Origin: Desulfobulbaceae bacterium
GTDB taxonomy: Bacteria; Desulfobacterota; Desulfobulbia; Desulfobulbales; Desulfurivibrionaceae
DNA: 15,194 nucleotides
NCBI GenBank assembly: GCA_003517965.1
Contig: DOZO01000008.1
Location: forward strand, 10,276 to 25,469
Direction: 5' to 3'
Below the pieces are notes generated by a model. The model made no database searches. It saw only the letters and a list, made by a program, of their open reading frames with translations, and had not been told where the DNA came from. This document shows positions 1-6,915 of this stretch, one piece after another (the stretch's first letter is position 1; every line of letters begins with the position of its first letter). The translations under genes were made by a program, and so were the position numbers.

Positions 1-2
1 GT

Positions 3-1081
3 GCTGCTGAACGCTTACAAAAATTCTCGAGATTACTTCAAGTACTTAGTGGTAAGACGCATCAAGGTCTTGGTAGAAAAATCATGCATCTCAGCGGGTA
101 GATTTTTTAGCGGCACCTCTGCCCGGGCCGCTTCCCGATGTCCACCCGCCGAACCGATTGCCTGAAACATCTTCTCCGCCAAGCGTCCGGCATTTTTCTT
201 GTAGCCATCACAACGAAAAATAACCACCAGCTTGTCATTATGCAGACCGGAAACAAAAACCCAGGCAACATCATGAACCTGGTTTAAAAAATCGGCAATC
301 AGCACCAGCATATCCGGGCTTGATACCCGGCCAAGATGGGCATACAGTCGTTGATTACTAACCTTCATCTCATTCAAGGCAGTCTTGAAATAATTCAGTT
401 CAGAACGGCGGAAAGAAGAAAGCTCGATCTTGCGGACCAGATTCTGGTTGGCAATATTGAAAAGATAGCGAAAGGAAATAGCATCCGCCAGGGTAGCTTT
501 TTTTTCGAAATTCCTGGTATCCACCTTAATCGCATAAAAAAGAGCGGTAGCCAAGGCCACCGAGGGCTTCAGGCCAGCAGCCCGCAGGTACTCGACAAAC
601 ATGGAGGCAGTGGCCCCGAAATCTTTGCGAATATCAACAAATTTAGCCTCCCAGCCCTTGCTGGCAGGATGATGGTCAATAACCGCATCAAAAATAATAT
701 GCTCAAAACAGGGCAGATGGCTGGGCTGGGAATCCAGCATCACCTTCTTGGTGAAATCCCCAAGCCTGATGGTATGCAGACGCTCCATGGTGATCTTCAA
801 CAAATCCACCATGACCACGTTGTTGAGTCGTCTGATTTCATTGGGATAGGCGATAGTAACGCTTTTCACCCGGTAGCGAAGCAGGCGCTTCAAGGCCATG
901 GCGCTGGCAATGGCATCGGGGTCGGCATTAATGACCACCAGAACCTGGTCTTCCTTGCTAAAAAGACTATAGATTTCGGTCAGCCGTTCCCGGGCGGTCT
1001 TTTTTTTGTTGGACACCGGTTTTTTGGGAACTTCAATACCTTCCTTATCGCTCATGCCATATCCCGTAAGCGTTCAGTAGC
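3..1081. repeat. Inverted repeat flanking the DHH phosphoesterase gene
   Basis: GCTGCTGAACGCTTAC (3-18) is the reverse complement of 1066-1081 except for one base. The copies lie 14 bp beyond the stop and 10 bp before the start of the enclosed gene. The coordinates here span both copies and the gene between them. Some matches of this quality are expected by chance in 15 kb, so meaning is uncertain. Confidence 0.4.
33..1055 (-). CDS. DHH/DHHA1-family phosphoesterase (NrnA-like)
   Basis: A 340-residue cytoplasmic protein with the two-domain DHH-DHHA1 layout of nanoRNase/pAp phosphatases such as NrnA. Visible motifs are motif I NADPDAIAS (residues 43-51), the motif II aspartate in MLDSQ (Asp108), DHHP (127-130), the motif IV aspartate in KVDTRNF (Asp179), and the glycine-rich DHHA1 substrate loop GSAGGHREAARAE (301-313). 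Proteins of this family hydrolyse short RNA oligonucleotides, pAp or cyclic dinucleotide breakdown products using two Mn ions; which substrate is used here cannot be told. Motif I has Asn-Ala where many relatives have a His-rich start, so one metal ligand position deserves attention. A basic, low-complexity N-terminal tail (residues 1-22) precedes the domain. The gene lies 136 bp downstream of the RACo-like gene on the same strand and may be co-transcribed with it. It is flanked by a near-perfect inverted repeat. Confidence 0.88.
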   Translation of the reverse strand: MSDKEGIEVPKKPVSNKKKTARERLTEIYSLFSKEDQVLVVINADPDAIASAMALKRLLRYRVKSVTIAYPNEIRRLNNVVMVDLLKITMERLHTIRLGDFTKKVMLDSQPSHLPCFEHIIFDAVIDHHPASKGWEAKFVDIRKDFGATASMFVEYLRAAGLKPSVALATALFYAIKVDTRNFEKKATLADAISFRYLFNIANQNLVRKIELSSFRRSELNYFKTALNEMKVSNQRLYAHLGRVSSPDMLVLIADFLNQVHDVAWVFVSGLHNDKLVVIFRCDGYKKNAGRLAEKMFQAIGSAGGHREAARAEVPLKNLPAEMHDFSTKTLMRLTTKYLK

Positions 1082-1191
1082 GCCACATCCGCCGTCCTGC
1101 CACCTTATTTTACCAGACAATCGCTGCCCTATACCACATACCAGGATAAGCCGTCGCTAAAAAAAGTAACTTTGAAATTCCCTGCGGGGGA

Positions 1192-2739
1192 CTACTCCCC
1201 ATCAAAGAAAGGGACCGAGGGGAACAGCGCCTGATCGGTGTGGGGAATAAAGCGTGAGCCGGAAAAACGAAGCATGAATTCATGATTGACGTTCAACTCG
1301 AGATAGGTGATTTTTTTTACCATCTCCAGACTGCGCTCCCGCGCCTGCTTTTCAAGCAGGATTCGCTGGGCGCCGATCAAAGAGCTGTTTCCTACCGGTT
1401 CAAAGGTGGCAAGAGGAAGGTCCGGCAGCATCCCCAGAACAATGGCCTGTCTGGGTGAGATATGCTGGCCAAAGGCTCCGGCCACATAAATGCGATGCAA
1501 ATCGGTAAAAGCGATCCCCACCTGATTAGTCAGGGTAGTGAGAATAGCATACATTGCCGCCTTGGAGCGCATGAGCGCGTCAAGATCAACCTGCTCCAGC
1601 ACCACCGGCTTACCATCCGCCGCATCCTCACCTGGCACCACCACAAATTGCCAGCCTTCGTTTCCCTTGCGCAGGCGCTTTCCGGCAGCTTGAGGACGAA
1701 ACTTGCCGCGGATATCGATCTGCCTGGTCAGATACAACTCAGCCACCAGATCAATAAGCCCGGAACCACACAGACCTTTAGGCTTGCCAAGCCCTATGGT
1801 TTGATAGTCAATCGCACCGGTCAGCGGATCGATCTGCACATGCTCAATAGCGCCGGGGCCTGCCCGCATCCCCATCCGGGCCACGCCGCCTTCCAGAGCT
1901 GGACCTGCCGCCCCGGCGCAGGCGATAAGCCATTCCCGGTTACCAACCACAACTTCGGCATTAGTGCCTACATCAATAAGCATGCAGGTTTCCTGCTGCT
2001 GGTCAAGTCCGCTGGCCAGTATCCCGGAGATAAGATCCCCACCAAAATAACTGCCCACGCTTGGCAGAATCCAGACCGGCGCAGCCGGATGGATCGCCAG
2101 GTTAAGTTCCCCGGCCAGACAGGGATCCGGGGCGTTGACCATGGGGATATATGGCTCGCGACAGAGATGGTAGGGATTGATAGCCAGAAAAAAATGCACC
2201 ATACTGGTGTTGCCAGACACCGAAAGTGCCCGAATCGCATCCACCGCCAGACCGGCAATTCCGGCCAGCTCCTCCGCCAGTTGATTGACCGAGACAATGA
2301 TGGCCTGGTGCAGCTCTGTCAGTCCCTCATTGGTAGCGGCATAATGGATGCGGGTGAGAATATCTGCCCCGTAACGGATCTGGCCATTTTCCAGATCGGC
2401 TCGGGCCAGGGTTGCCCCGGTATTCAGGTCAATAAGGGTTGCTTCGAGATGAGTAGTCCCCAGATCAAGGGCCATCCCGACAAGCACCGGCGGCACCTGG
2501 GGGAGAAAATCAACCAGCGCCGGGCCACCCGGCAGTTCGTTCACAATAGCAGCGCCCGTAAAGCCAGCAGCGCGGAACCTGCCTGCCACCTTGCCAAGCC
2601 GCTGATAAGGCACCACTGGCATAGCCCCGGCCAGCTGCGGGGCCAGCGCTTTTTTCAAGCGGTCGAGATCTCCAGTGTTATCACCAAGACTGGGAAGAGG
2701 CGCGGCAACCGTAATAGCGCGCACCAAGGCGTTCAGCAT
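1192..2739 (-). CDS. RACo-like ASKHA-domain protein (DUF4445), lacking the N-terminal ferredoxin domain
   Basis: 515 residues matching the middle and C-terminal parts of reductive activators of corrinoid proteins (RACo). Those enzymes use ATP to push an electron onto Co(II) corrinoid in Wood-Ljungdahl or methyltransferase systems. ASKHA signatures are visible: phosphate-1 LDLGTT (91-96), phosphate-2 LIDVGTNAE (254-262), CAGAAGPALEGG (274-285), GLCGSGLID (322-330), adenosine loop VAGAFG (419-424) and NSSLIGA (451-457). The ending, ELNVNHEFM then FIPHTD and LFP, is typical of the family. Canonical members are about 620-640 residues and start with a [2Fe-2S] domain. Here the protein begins at the linker (PLPSLGDNTGDLDRL), directly after where that domain should end. 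The start is firm: TTGGAG lies about 10 nt upstream, and an in-frame TAG at 2794-2796 is followed by no other start codon. No corrinoid protein or methyltransferase gene is nearby. Confidence 0.85.
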   Translation of the reverse strand: MLNALVRAITVAAPLPSLGDNTGDLDRLKKALAPQLAGAMPVVPYQRLGKVAGRFRAAGFTGAAIVNELPGGPALVDFLPQVPPVLVGMALDLGTTHLEATLIDLNTGATLARADLENGQIRYGADILTRIHYAATNEGLTELHQAIIVSVNQLAEELAGIAGLAVDAIRALSVSGNTSMVHFFLAINPYHLCREPYIPMVNAPDPCLAGELNLAIHPAAPVWILPSVGSYFGGDLISGILASGLDQQQETCMLIDVGTNAEVVVGNREWLIACAGAAGPALEGGVARMGMRAGPGAIEHVQIDPLTGAIDYQTIGLGKPKGLCGSGLIDLVAELYLTRQIDIRGKFRPQAAGKRLRKGNEGWQFVVVPGEDAADGKPVVLEQVDLDALMRSKAAMYAILTTLTNQVGIAFTDLHRIYVAGAFGQHISPRQAIVLGMLPDLPLATFEPVGNSSLIGAQRILLEKQARERSLEMVKKITYLELNVNHEFMLRFSGSRFIPHTDQALFPSVPFFDGE

Positions 2740-2875
2740 AACCGAGCAACTCCAAAAAGATTCTTTATGGGTGTCTGCATCCTGCCCGACATACTATGCC
2801 GCCAGCCAGAAAAAGTCCCTAAAAAAATATTCAAAGCCAACCATGGTCGCACCGTCATCGGGAGTAGCGGCGAGC

Positions 2876-2904
2876 TTGACGTTCAGGACAAGCAATGGTA
2901 AAGA
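2876..2904 (+). promoter_or_regulatory. Candidate sigma70-type promoter of the lptF operon
   Basis: TTGACG (2876-2881) and TAAAGA (2899-2904) are separated by exactly 17 nt, upstream of lptF in the 235-bp divergent gap. Transcription would start near 2911, giving a leader of about 65 nt. The -10 box is imperfect. No equally good promoter was found for the divergent RACo-like gene. Confidence 0.5.
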
Positions 2905-2974
2905 ACCCAAAAGGCCTTGTCCTGAAAAACGACGGCCAATCAAGAGAGCCGTAACAAGGAACCCCCCGAAACCC

Positions 2975-4165
2975 ATGCCCATCCTACTCTACGCCTATAT
3001 CGCCACCGAGATCCTGGCCCCGTTCTTCGCGAGCTTTATCATCATAAATGCCATCCTCTTTCTGGGCAAACTCGTCCCTTTTTTAAACGTAATTTTTGAT
3101 TTTGGGGTTGGCGTCGGTGATTTTTTCCGTCTCTGCGCCTACATGCTACCCAAACTGATGATGTTTTCCATTCCCATGGCCAGCATGACCGCAGTCATTA
3201 TCGCCCTGACCAGAATGGTAAACGACAACGAGATCATGGCCCTGAAAGCCACCGGCACAGGTCTGCTCCGTCTGCTGCCCCCGATAATCATCATCGCGCT
3301 ATCCACTTCTCTACTCACCTATTTTTCGGCAATCACCCTTATTCCCCAGGGTACACTGGCCATGAAAGCCATTTTCCTGCAGATGGCCAAGGAAAAAATC
3401 GACAAAGGCATCCAGTCCGGGCAGTTCAGCGAAGGGCTTAGCAATGTTGTCCTGTATATAGATGCCATTGATCCGCAAACCAGACAATGGCAGGGTGTGT
3501 ATGTTTCTGACATGCGCCATGGTGATACACCTCTTACCATAGTCGCCAAAACAGGCAGCCTTGCCACCCAGACCGAAACCATGCTGATCACCATCTCTTT
3601 GGCGGATGGCACTCTGCACCGCGCCAGTGAAAACATCACCCAGACCATCCGCTTTGACCGCTATCAGATCAACCTGCCCATCAAGGCCCCCACAGAAATT
3701 GCCGGCTCCTCCATTACCGAGGTCGGTAAAAATGGCCTGCGTCAGGAACAATTGCTGGAACAGGCGGCAAGCCATGGCCCCCAAAGCACCCTCGGCCTGG
3801 GCATGCTCATTGAATACCATTCTCGTATGGCCCTGCCGGTGGGCGGCTTCATTTTGACCATCCTGGGCCTGCCGCTGGCCATGCTGTCCCGGCCTAACAA
3901 CAAACCTTTAGGGGTGCCTCTTGGCCTGCTACTTTTTATCCTCTATTATGTTTTGTTCACTGCAGGCCGGGCCAGCGCGGAAAGCGGCCATCTCCCTGTG
4001 GCAACCGGCATCTGGCTGGCCAATATTCTATTTGCGCTTTTGACCCTCATGCTCACCAGGCAGGTGGCAAACGAGACCGTCCCACTCTTTCTTATCCGCC
4101 TGCGCGGACCGGCCCTGGCACTGTTAGCCAGACTACCGAGGGGTAAAACCGGAGACAGACCATGA
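2975..4165 (+). CDS. lptF: LPS export ABC transporter permease LptF
   Basis: A 396-residue inner-membrane protein of the YjgP/YjgQ (LptF/LptG) family. With LptG and the ATPase LptB it extracts lipopolysaccharide from the inner membrane and passes it to the periplasmic LptC-LptA bridge. Three hydrophobic segments lie at about residues 5-36, 50-78 and 97-124. A polar periplasmic beta-rich domain spans about 130-270, and three more membrane segments lie at about 286-305, 313-332 and 344-362. The loop NDNEIMALKATG (83-94) is the hallmark family motif that couples to the ATPase. The open frame extends 100 codons upstream, but this ATG is chosen because homologues begin with a short polar stretch before the first helix. 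AAGGA lies 14 nt upstream, a rather long spacing. The stop overlaps the lptG start (ATGA). Confidence 0.93.
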   Translation: MPILLYAYIATEILAPFFASFIIINAILFLGKLVPFLNVIFDFGVGVGDFFRLCAYMLPKLMMFSIPMASMTAVIIALTRMVNDNEIMALKATGTGLLRLLPPIIIIALSTSLLTYFSAITLIPQGTLAMKAIFLQMAKEKIDKGIQSGQFSEGLSNVVLYIDAIDPQTRQWQGVYVSDMRHGDTPLTIVAKTGSLATQTETMLITISLADGTLHRASENITQTIRFDRYQINLPIKAPTEIAGSSITEVGKNGLRQEQLLEQAASHGPQSTLGLGMLIEYHSRMALPVGGFILTILGLPLAMLSRPNNKPLGVPLGLLLFILYYVLFTAGRASAESGHLPVATGIWLANILFALLTLMLTRQVANETVPLFLIRLRGPALALLARLPRGKTGDRP

Positions 4166-5241
4166 AGCTGCTGGATCGTTATCTCATGGCCCAATTCGCC
4201 AAAAATCTCGCCCTGGTTATCTGCTCCTTGATCGCCATCTATCTGCTGGTCGATTTTTTTGAACGGGTGGACAACTTTCTTGAATCACAAAAAACCATCA
4301 GTCTTACGGTCAAATACCTGCTGCTCAAACTGCCGTTCATCTATATGCAACTGATTCCGGTCTGTATCCTGCTGGCCGGGATCATCACCCTGGGCATCCT
4401 CAACCACCATTTTGAGTTCATGGCCCTCATGGCCAGCGGCATCAGCGTTATCCGCATCATTCGCCCCCTGCTGGTCGCGGCAGCCCTGTTTACTCTGCTC
4501 ACCTTGGCCATCGGCCAATGGGTATTGCCCGGCACCACTGCGGCAACCAATAGGATCTGGCACGAAGAAGTCAACCATCAGACACCAAAAGGTATCCTTC
4601 GGGACGGCCGCACCTATTTCCGGGGCAGTAAAGGAATTTATTCCTTTATCAACTCCAATCCTGACAAAAATGAATTCAGTCATTTCTCTTTTACCGCCTA
4701 TGACGCAGAGCTTGGCCTGACAACCCTGCTCACCGCCGAAAGTGCCACCTGGGAGGAAGGAACCACCTGGCTGCTCAAAAATGGCCAGCAAAAAAAGCGC
4801 ACCGACAATGGCGATTTTTCGGTAACGATCTTCAAGGCTCTCTCCCATGCCTTTGCTGAACAACCGGCAGAATTTTTTGTTCCTTCCTACAAGATAGAAG
4901 AATTTTCCTACAGCTTGCTCTGGCAGCAGGCCATGGACAGCAAGGCCGCAAATCACGAAGCGCAGATGGAATTACACCGCCGATTTTCCTACATATTTCT
5001 TGGTATTCCTCTGCTCCTTCTGGGGATTCCGGTGCTGCTCTCCGTACACAAAAGCAAGGGCCGCGATCTGGCCTATGCCATCCCGGCAAGCTGCGGCCTG
5101 GCCTTTGCCGCCTGGGGTGCCTGGAGTGCCAGCCAGTCCCTGGCCAAAACCGCCATCCTGCCACCCGGCATCGCCTCCTGGTCCGTTCATCTTCTGACCA
5201 TCGTGCTTGGTTGCTTTCTTTTAAAACGGCATAACCAGTAA
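4162..5241 (+). CDS. lptG: LPS export ABC transporter permease LptG
   Basis: A 359-residue YjgP/YjgQ-family membrane protein, partner of LptF in the LptB2FG transporter. Membrane segments are at about residues 12-33, 52-80, 98-122, 276-296, 304-322 and 336-354, with a periplasmic beta-jellyroll domain between about 130 and 265. Family marks are LLDRY near the N-terminus, FEFMALMASGIS (85-94) in the ATPase-coupling loop, and ELHRRFSYIFLGIPLLLLG (270-288) at the start of the C-terminal helices. The start overlaps the lptF stop and has GGAG 7 nt upstream, so translation is probably coupled. LptF and LptG are distinguished here by order and by this closing motif; the assignment as a pair is firm. 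The next gene starts only 12 nt downstream, so unrelated-looking redox genes appear to share the transcript. Confidence 0.93.
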   Translation: MKLLDRYLMAQFAKNLALVICSLIAIYLLVDFFERVDNFLESQKTISLTVKYLLLKLPFIYMQLIPVCILLAGIITLGILNHHFEFMALMASGISVIRIIRPLLVAAALFTLLTLAIGQWVLPGTTAATNRIWHEEVNHQTPKGILRDGRTYFRGSKGIYSFINSNPDKNEFSHFSFTAYDAELGLTTLLTAESATWEEGTTWLLKNGQQKKRTDNGDFSVTIFKALSHAFAEQPAEFFVPSYKIEEFSYSLLWQQAMDSKAANHEAQMELHRRFSYIFLGIPLLLLGIPVLLSVHKSKGRDLAYAIPASCGLAFAAWGAWSASQSLAKTAILPPGIASWSVHLLTIVLGCFLLKRHNQ

Positions 5242-5253
5242 CCTCCCGACAAT

Positions 5254-6033
5254 ATGGCCTTCGAACCCGCACCCTTAGCCGCCACGCTCAACCGCTGCCA
5301 GAAGATTGGCATCATCGGCATTCCGCCCCTGGCCGTGATCCGGACTGCCAATGAACACAGCCTTGTCATCCATGATCTGGACGAGCCTCTGGTGCATGAG
5401 GATCTCGAGACCGCCAGTCCCTTTCTGCCCCGGGTCTATTGCGCCATTCTCCGCACCGCCGTGGTCAATGCCCTGCATCTTGAGCTGGACGCCATCTATG
5501 TTGACACCGGGCCAGGAAAATGCGATTGCGCCTTGCACACCGCCACGATTTTGGCCGAGGCCCTGCCCATCCCGGTGATCTGTGCCAAAAATATGGATGC
5601 CTCTGCCTATGGCAATCCCCTGTGTCAGGCCAAATTGTCCCTCCTGACCAGGATGATAGCCATCACTGCCGGGGTCAAATCTGCGGCCCTATATCATGAT
5701 CAGCCGCCTCCATCCGCGCCTACCGCCGGGTTTTGGGGAGTACCGCCCAGAGATTTTTCTATTCTCGAACTTTTCCCGGAGACCACCCATATCTACGGAT
5801 GGGCCCGCTGCATGGAAAACAAGACCCCGGCCGATCACGAGCTGGAGGCCCAATTCAATCCCGAAGTGCCAACAGTCTTTTTTGCCCAGTCCTTTTGCGC
5901 CAAAACCGCGCTGGCCCGGTATCTGGCCAGGAAACATCCCCACGCCCTGTACCTGGATGTGGATGTGCACACCACCAACAGCGCCAGGGCCAAGGTTCAG
6001 GCCTTTCTCGAACTTTCCGGGGTCAAACCATGA
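5254..6033 (+). CDS. Compact HgdB-like (2-hydroxyacyl-CoA dehydratase D-component-like) protein
   Basis: 259 residues, tentatively a short relative of the HgdB/D-component of 2-hydroxyacyl-CoA dehydratases and other double-cubane-cluster proteins, which run about 380-430 residues. The best match is the C-terminal third: VFFAQSFC (208-215), then LYLDVDVH (232-239) and ARAKVQAFLE (244-253). This resembles the family's cysteine-containing strand, its 'pvl.ie.D' strand and its 'lrtRieAFlE' ending. The middle has LDAIYVDTGPGKCDC (78-92), where the family has a cluster-ligand cysteine after a similar strand. Cysteines are at 15, 63, 90, 92, 110, 124, 186 and 215, enough for an iron-sulfur site. No signal peptide or membrane segment is seen. 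No clear ribosome site precedes the ATG; it lies 12 nt after the lptG stop and may rely on coupling. The stop overlaps the start of the HgdC-like gene (ATGA), the strongest contextual support for a two-component enzyme. Substrate unknown. Confidence 0.55.
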   Translation: MAFEPAPLAATLNRCQKIGIIGIPPLAVIRTANEHSLVIHDLDEPLVHEDLETASPFLPRVYCAILRTAVVNALHLELDAIYVDTGPGKCDCALHTATILAEALPIPVICAKNMDASAYGNPLCQAKLSLLTRMIAITAGVKSAALYHDQPPPSAPTAGFWGVPPRDFSILELFPETTHIYGWARCMENKTPADHELEAQFNPEVPTVFFAQSFCAKTALARYLARKHPHALYLDVDVHTTNSARAKVQAFLELSGVKP

Positions 6034-6698
6034 TCCTGGGCGACTTCGGCACCTCCTACTGCAAATTTCTCGATCTTGCCAACCCAGAGGCCGAGCCAAC
6101 CATCATAGCCACCAATGAGCTGCCCAGAGAAACGCGGGTGGATCTCGCCACCGGCCACAATGGCAAGCGTTTTGCCACGCGCTATGTCAACGAGCTTATT
6201 GCCCTGGCCAAGGGCGGCGAGACCATGATCGAAAAAAAGGATTATGTGCTGCTCGACTGCGGCAGCCGGGACATCAAGTTTATCAAATACCAAAACGGAA
6301 AGCTGGCAGACATGGGTTGGAATGCGGAATGCGGGGCCTCGATGGGCTTCACCATCGAGTTGCTAAAGCGGTATTACGAGCTGGACTATACTGGCCTGCA
6401 GGTGCCGGGACAAACCTTTTACGTGACCTGTGGGGTGCTGGGGATGAGCGACATCTTTGACGCGGTGATCTCCGGGGTGCCGGTCACCGAGGCAGTGGCC
6501 CGCTTTGTCAAGGGGATTGCCATCAACGCCTACCGTTTTGCCGGTTCGCCTGCCAGACTCTATCTTTCCGGCGGGCTATGTGACAACCCCCTTTTTGTGG
6601 GCAGTTTTCCCTGCCAGGTAACGCCGCTGGGCCGCTTCGTTCTCCTGCGCGGCCTTGAAGCTGAGGCGCGGCAGACCCGTCCCCAGGCAGTTTGCTAA
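6030..6698 (+). CDS. HgdC-like (BadF/BadG/BcrA/BcrD family) ATP-dependent reductive activator
   Basis: 222 residues with the ASKHA fold of 2-hydroxyacyl-CoA dehydratase activators. In that family a homodimer shares one [4Fe-4S] cluster and uses ATP hydrolysis to shoot an electron into the partner protein. Visible are phosphate-1 GDFGTSYCK (4-12), phosphate-2 LLDCGSRDIKFI (74-85, for DIGGQDxK), ECGASMG (100-106, for the KCAAGTG cysteine) and TCGVLGMSDI (133-142, for the second cluster cysteine). LYLSGGLCDNP (177-187) fits the adenosine loop. Thus both cluster cysteines (Cys101, Cys134) are kept although the sequence is otherwise divergent and shorter than the usual 255-270 residues. The start is the ATG overlapping the upstream stop; the frame is open further upstream but only as a shadow of that gene. 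Archaeal methanogenesis marker protein 15 is another known divergent branch of this family and should be considered. Confidence 0.75.
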   Translation: MILGDFGTSYCKFLDLANPEAEPTIIATNELPRETRVDLATGHNGKRFATRYVNELIALAKGGETMIEKKDYVLLDCGSRDIKFIKYQNGKLADMGWNAECGASMGFTIELLKRYYELDYTGLQVPGQTFYVTCGVLGMSDIFDAVISGVPVTEAVARFVKGIAINAYRFAGSPARLYLSGGLCDNPLFVGSFPCQVTPLGRFVLLRGLEAEARQTRPQAVC

Positions 6699-6708
6699 GG
6701 AACAACAG

Positions 6709-6906
6709 ATGCCGCCATCAACCACGGAGCGACCAAACTGCCTGGCCTGCCTCCATTTCTATATCACTCATGAACCGACGCATCCTTACGGCTGCAAGGC
6801 CTTGAATTTCAAATCTCTCCAGTATCCATCCATGGTGGTGTTTGCCAGCTCCGGCATTCATTGCCAGGCATTTTCCAGCAAGAAACCCCAGTCTCATAAA
6901 CGATGA
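6709..6906 (+). CDS. Small four-cysteine protein, probable metal binding, function unknown
   Basis: 65 residues with Cys11-x2-Cys14, Cys29 and Cys52, in a pattern CLACLHFYIT, HPYGCKALNFKS and PSMVVFASSGIHCQAF. Four spaced cysteines, with a His just before one of them, suggest a zinc or iron site of rubredoxin or zinc-ribbon type. The motif looks like a conserved small family, but I cannot name its function. The start is decided by AAGGA (6697-6701), 7 nt from the ATG, which overlaps the stop of the HgdC-like gene. The frame is open 18 codons further upstream within that gene, but this is not likely to be used. It is the last gene of the lptFG operon. Only 9 bp separate its stop from that of the convergent radical SAM gene, and no hairpin terminator was seen there. 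Confidence 0.72.
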   Translation: MPPSTTERPNCLACLHFYITHEPTHPYGCKALNFKSLQYPSMVVFASSGIHCQAFSSKKPQSHKR

Positions 6907-6915
6907 CCTGACACC

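Noticed and set aside
3..101. Open plus-strand frame from the left edge to a TAG at 99-101
   Set aside because: It could be the 3' end of a gene overlapping the DHH gene tail-to-tail, but 32 residues with no recognisable motif and overlap with a real gene give no support.
1145..1195. Terminator after the RACo-like gene
   Set aside because: A TCCC/GGGA stem of 4 bp is separated from the T-run by more than ten bases; too weak.
336..2901. Long plus-strand open frames opposite the DHH and RACo-like genes
   Set aside because: Basic, low-complexity translations with no motifs; they mirror real minus-strand genes with clear domains.
2740..2974. A frameshifted ferredoxin domain upstream of the RACo-like gene
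   Set aside because: No frame on the minus strand here shows the cysteine pattern of a [2Fe-2S] domain, and the space is too short.
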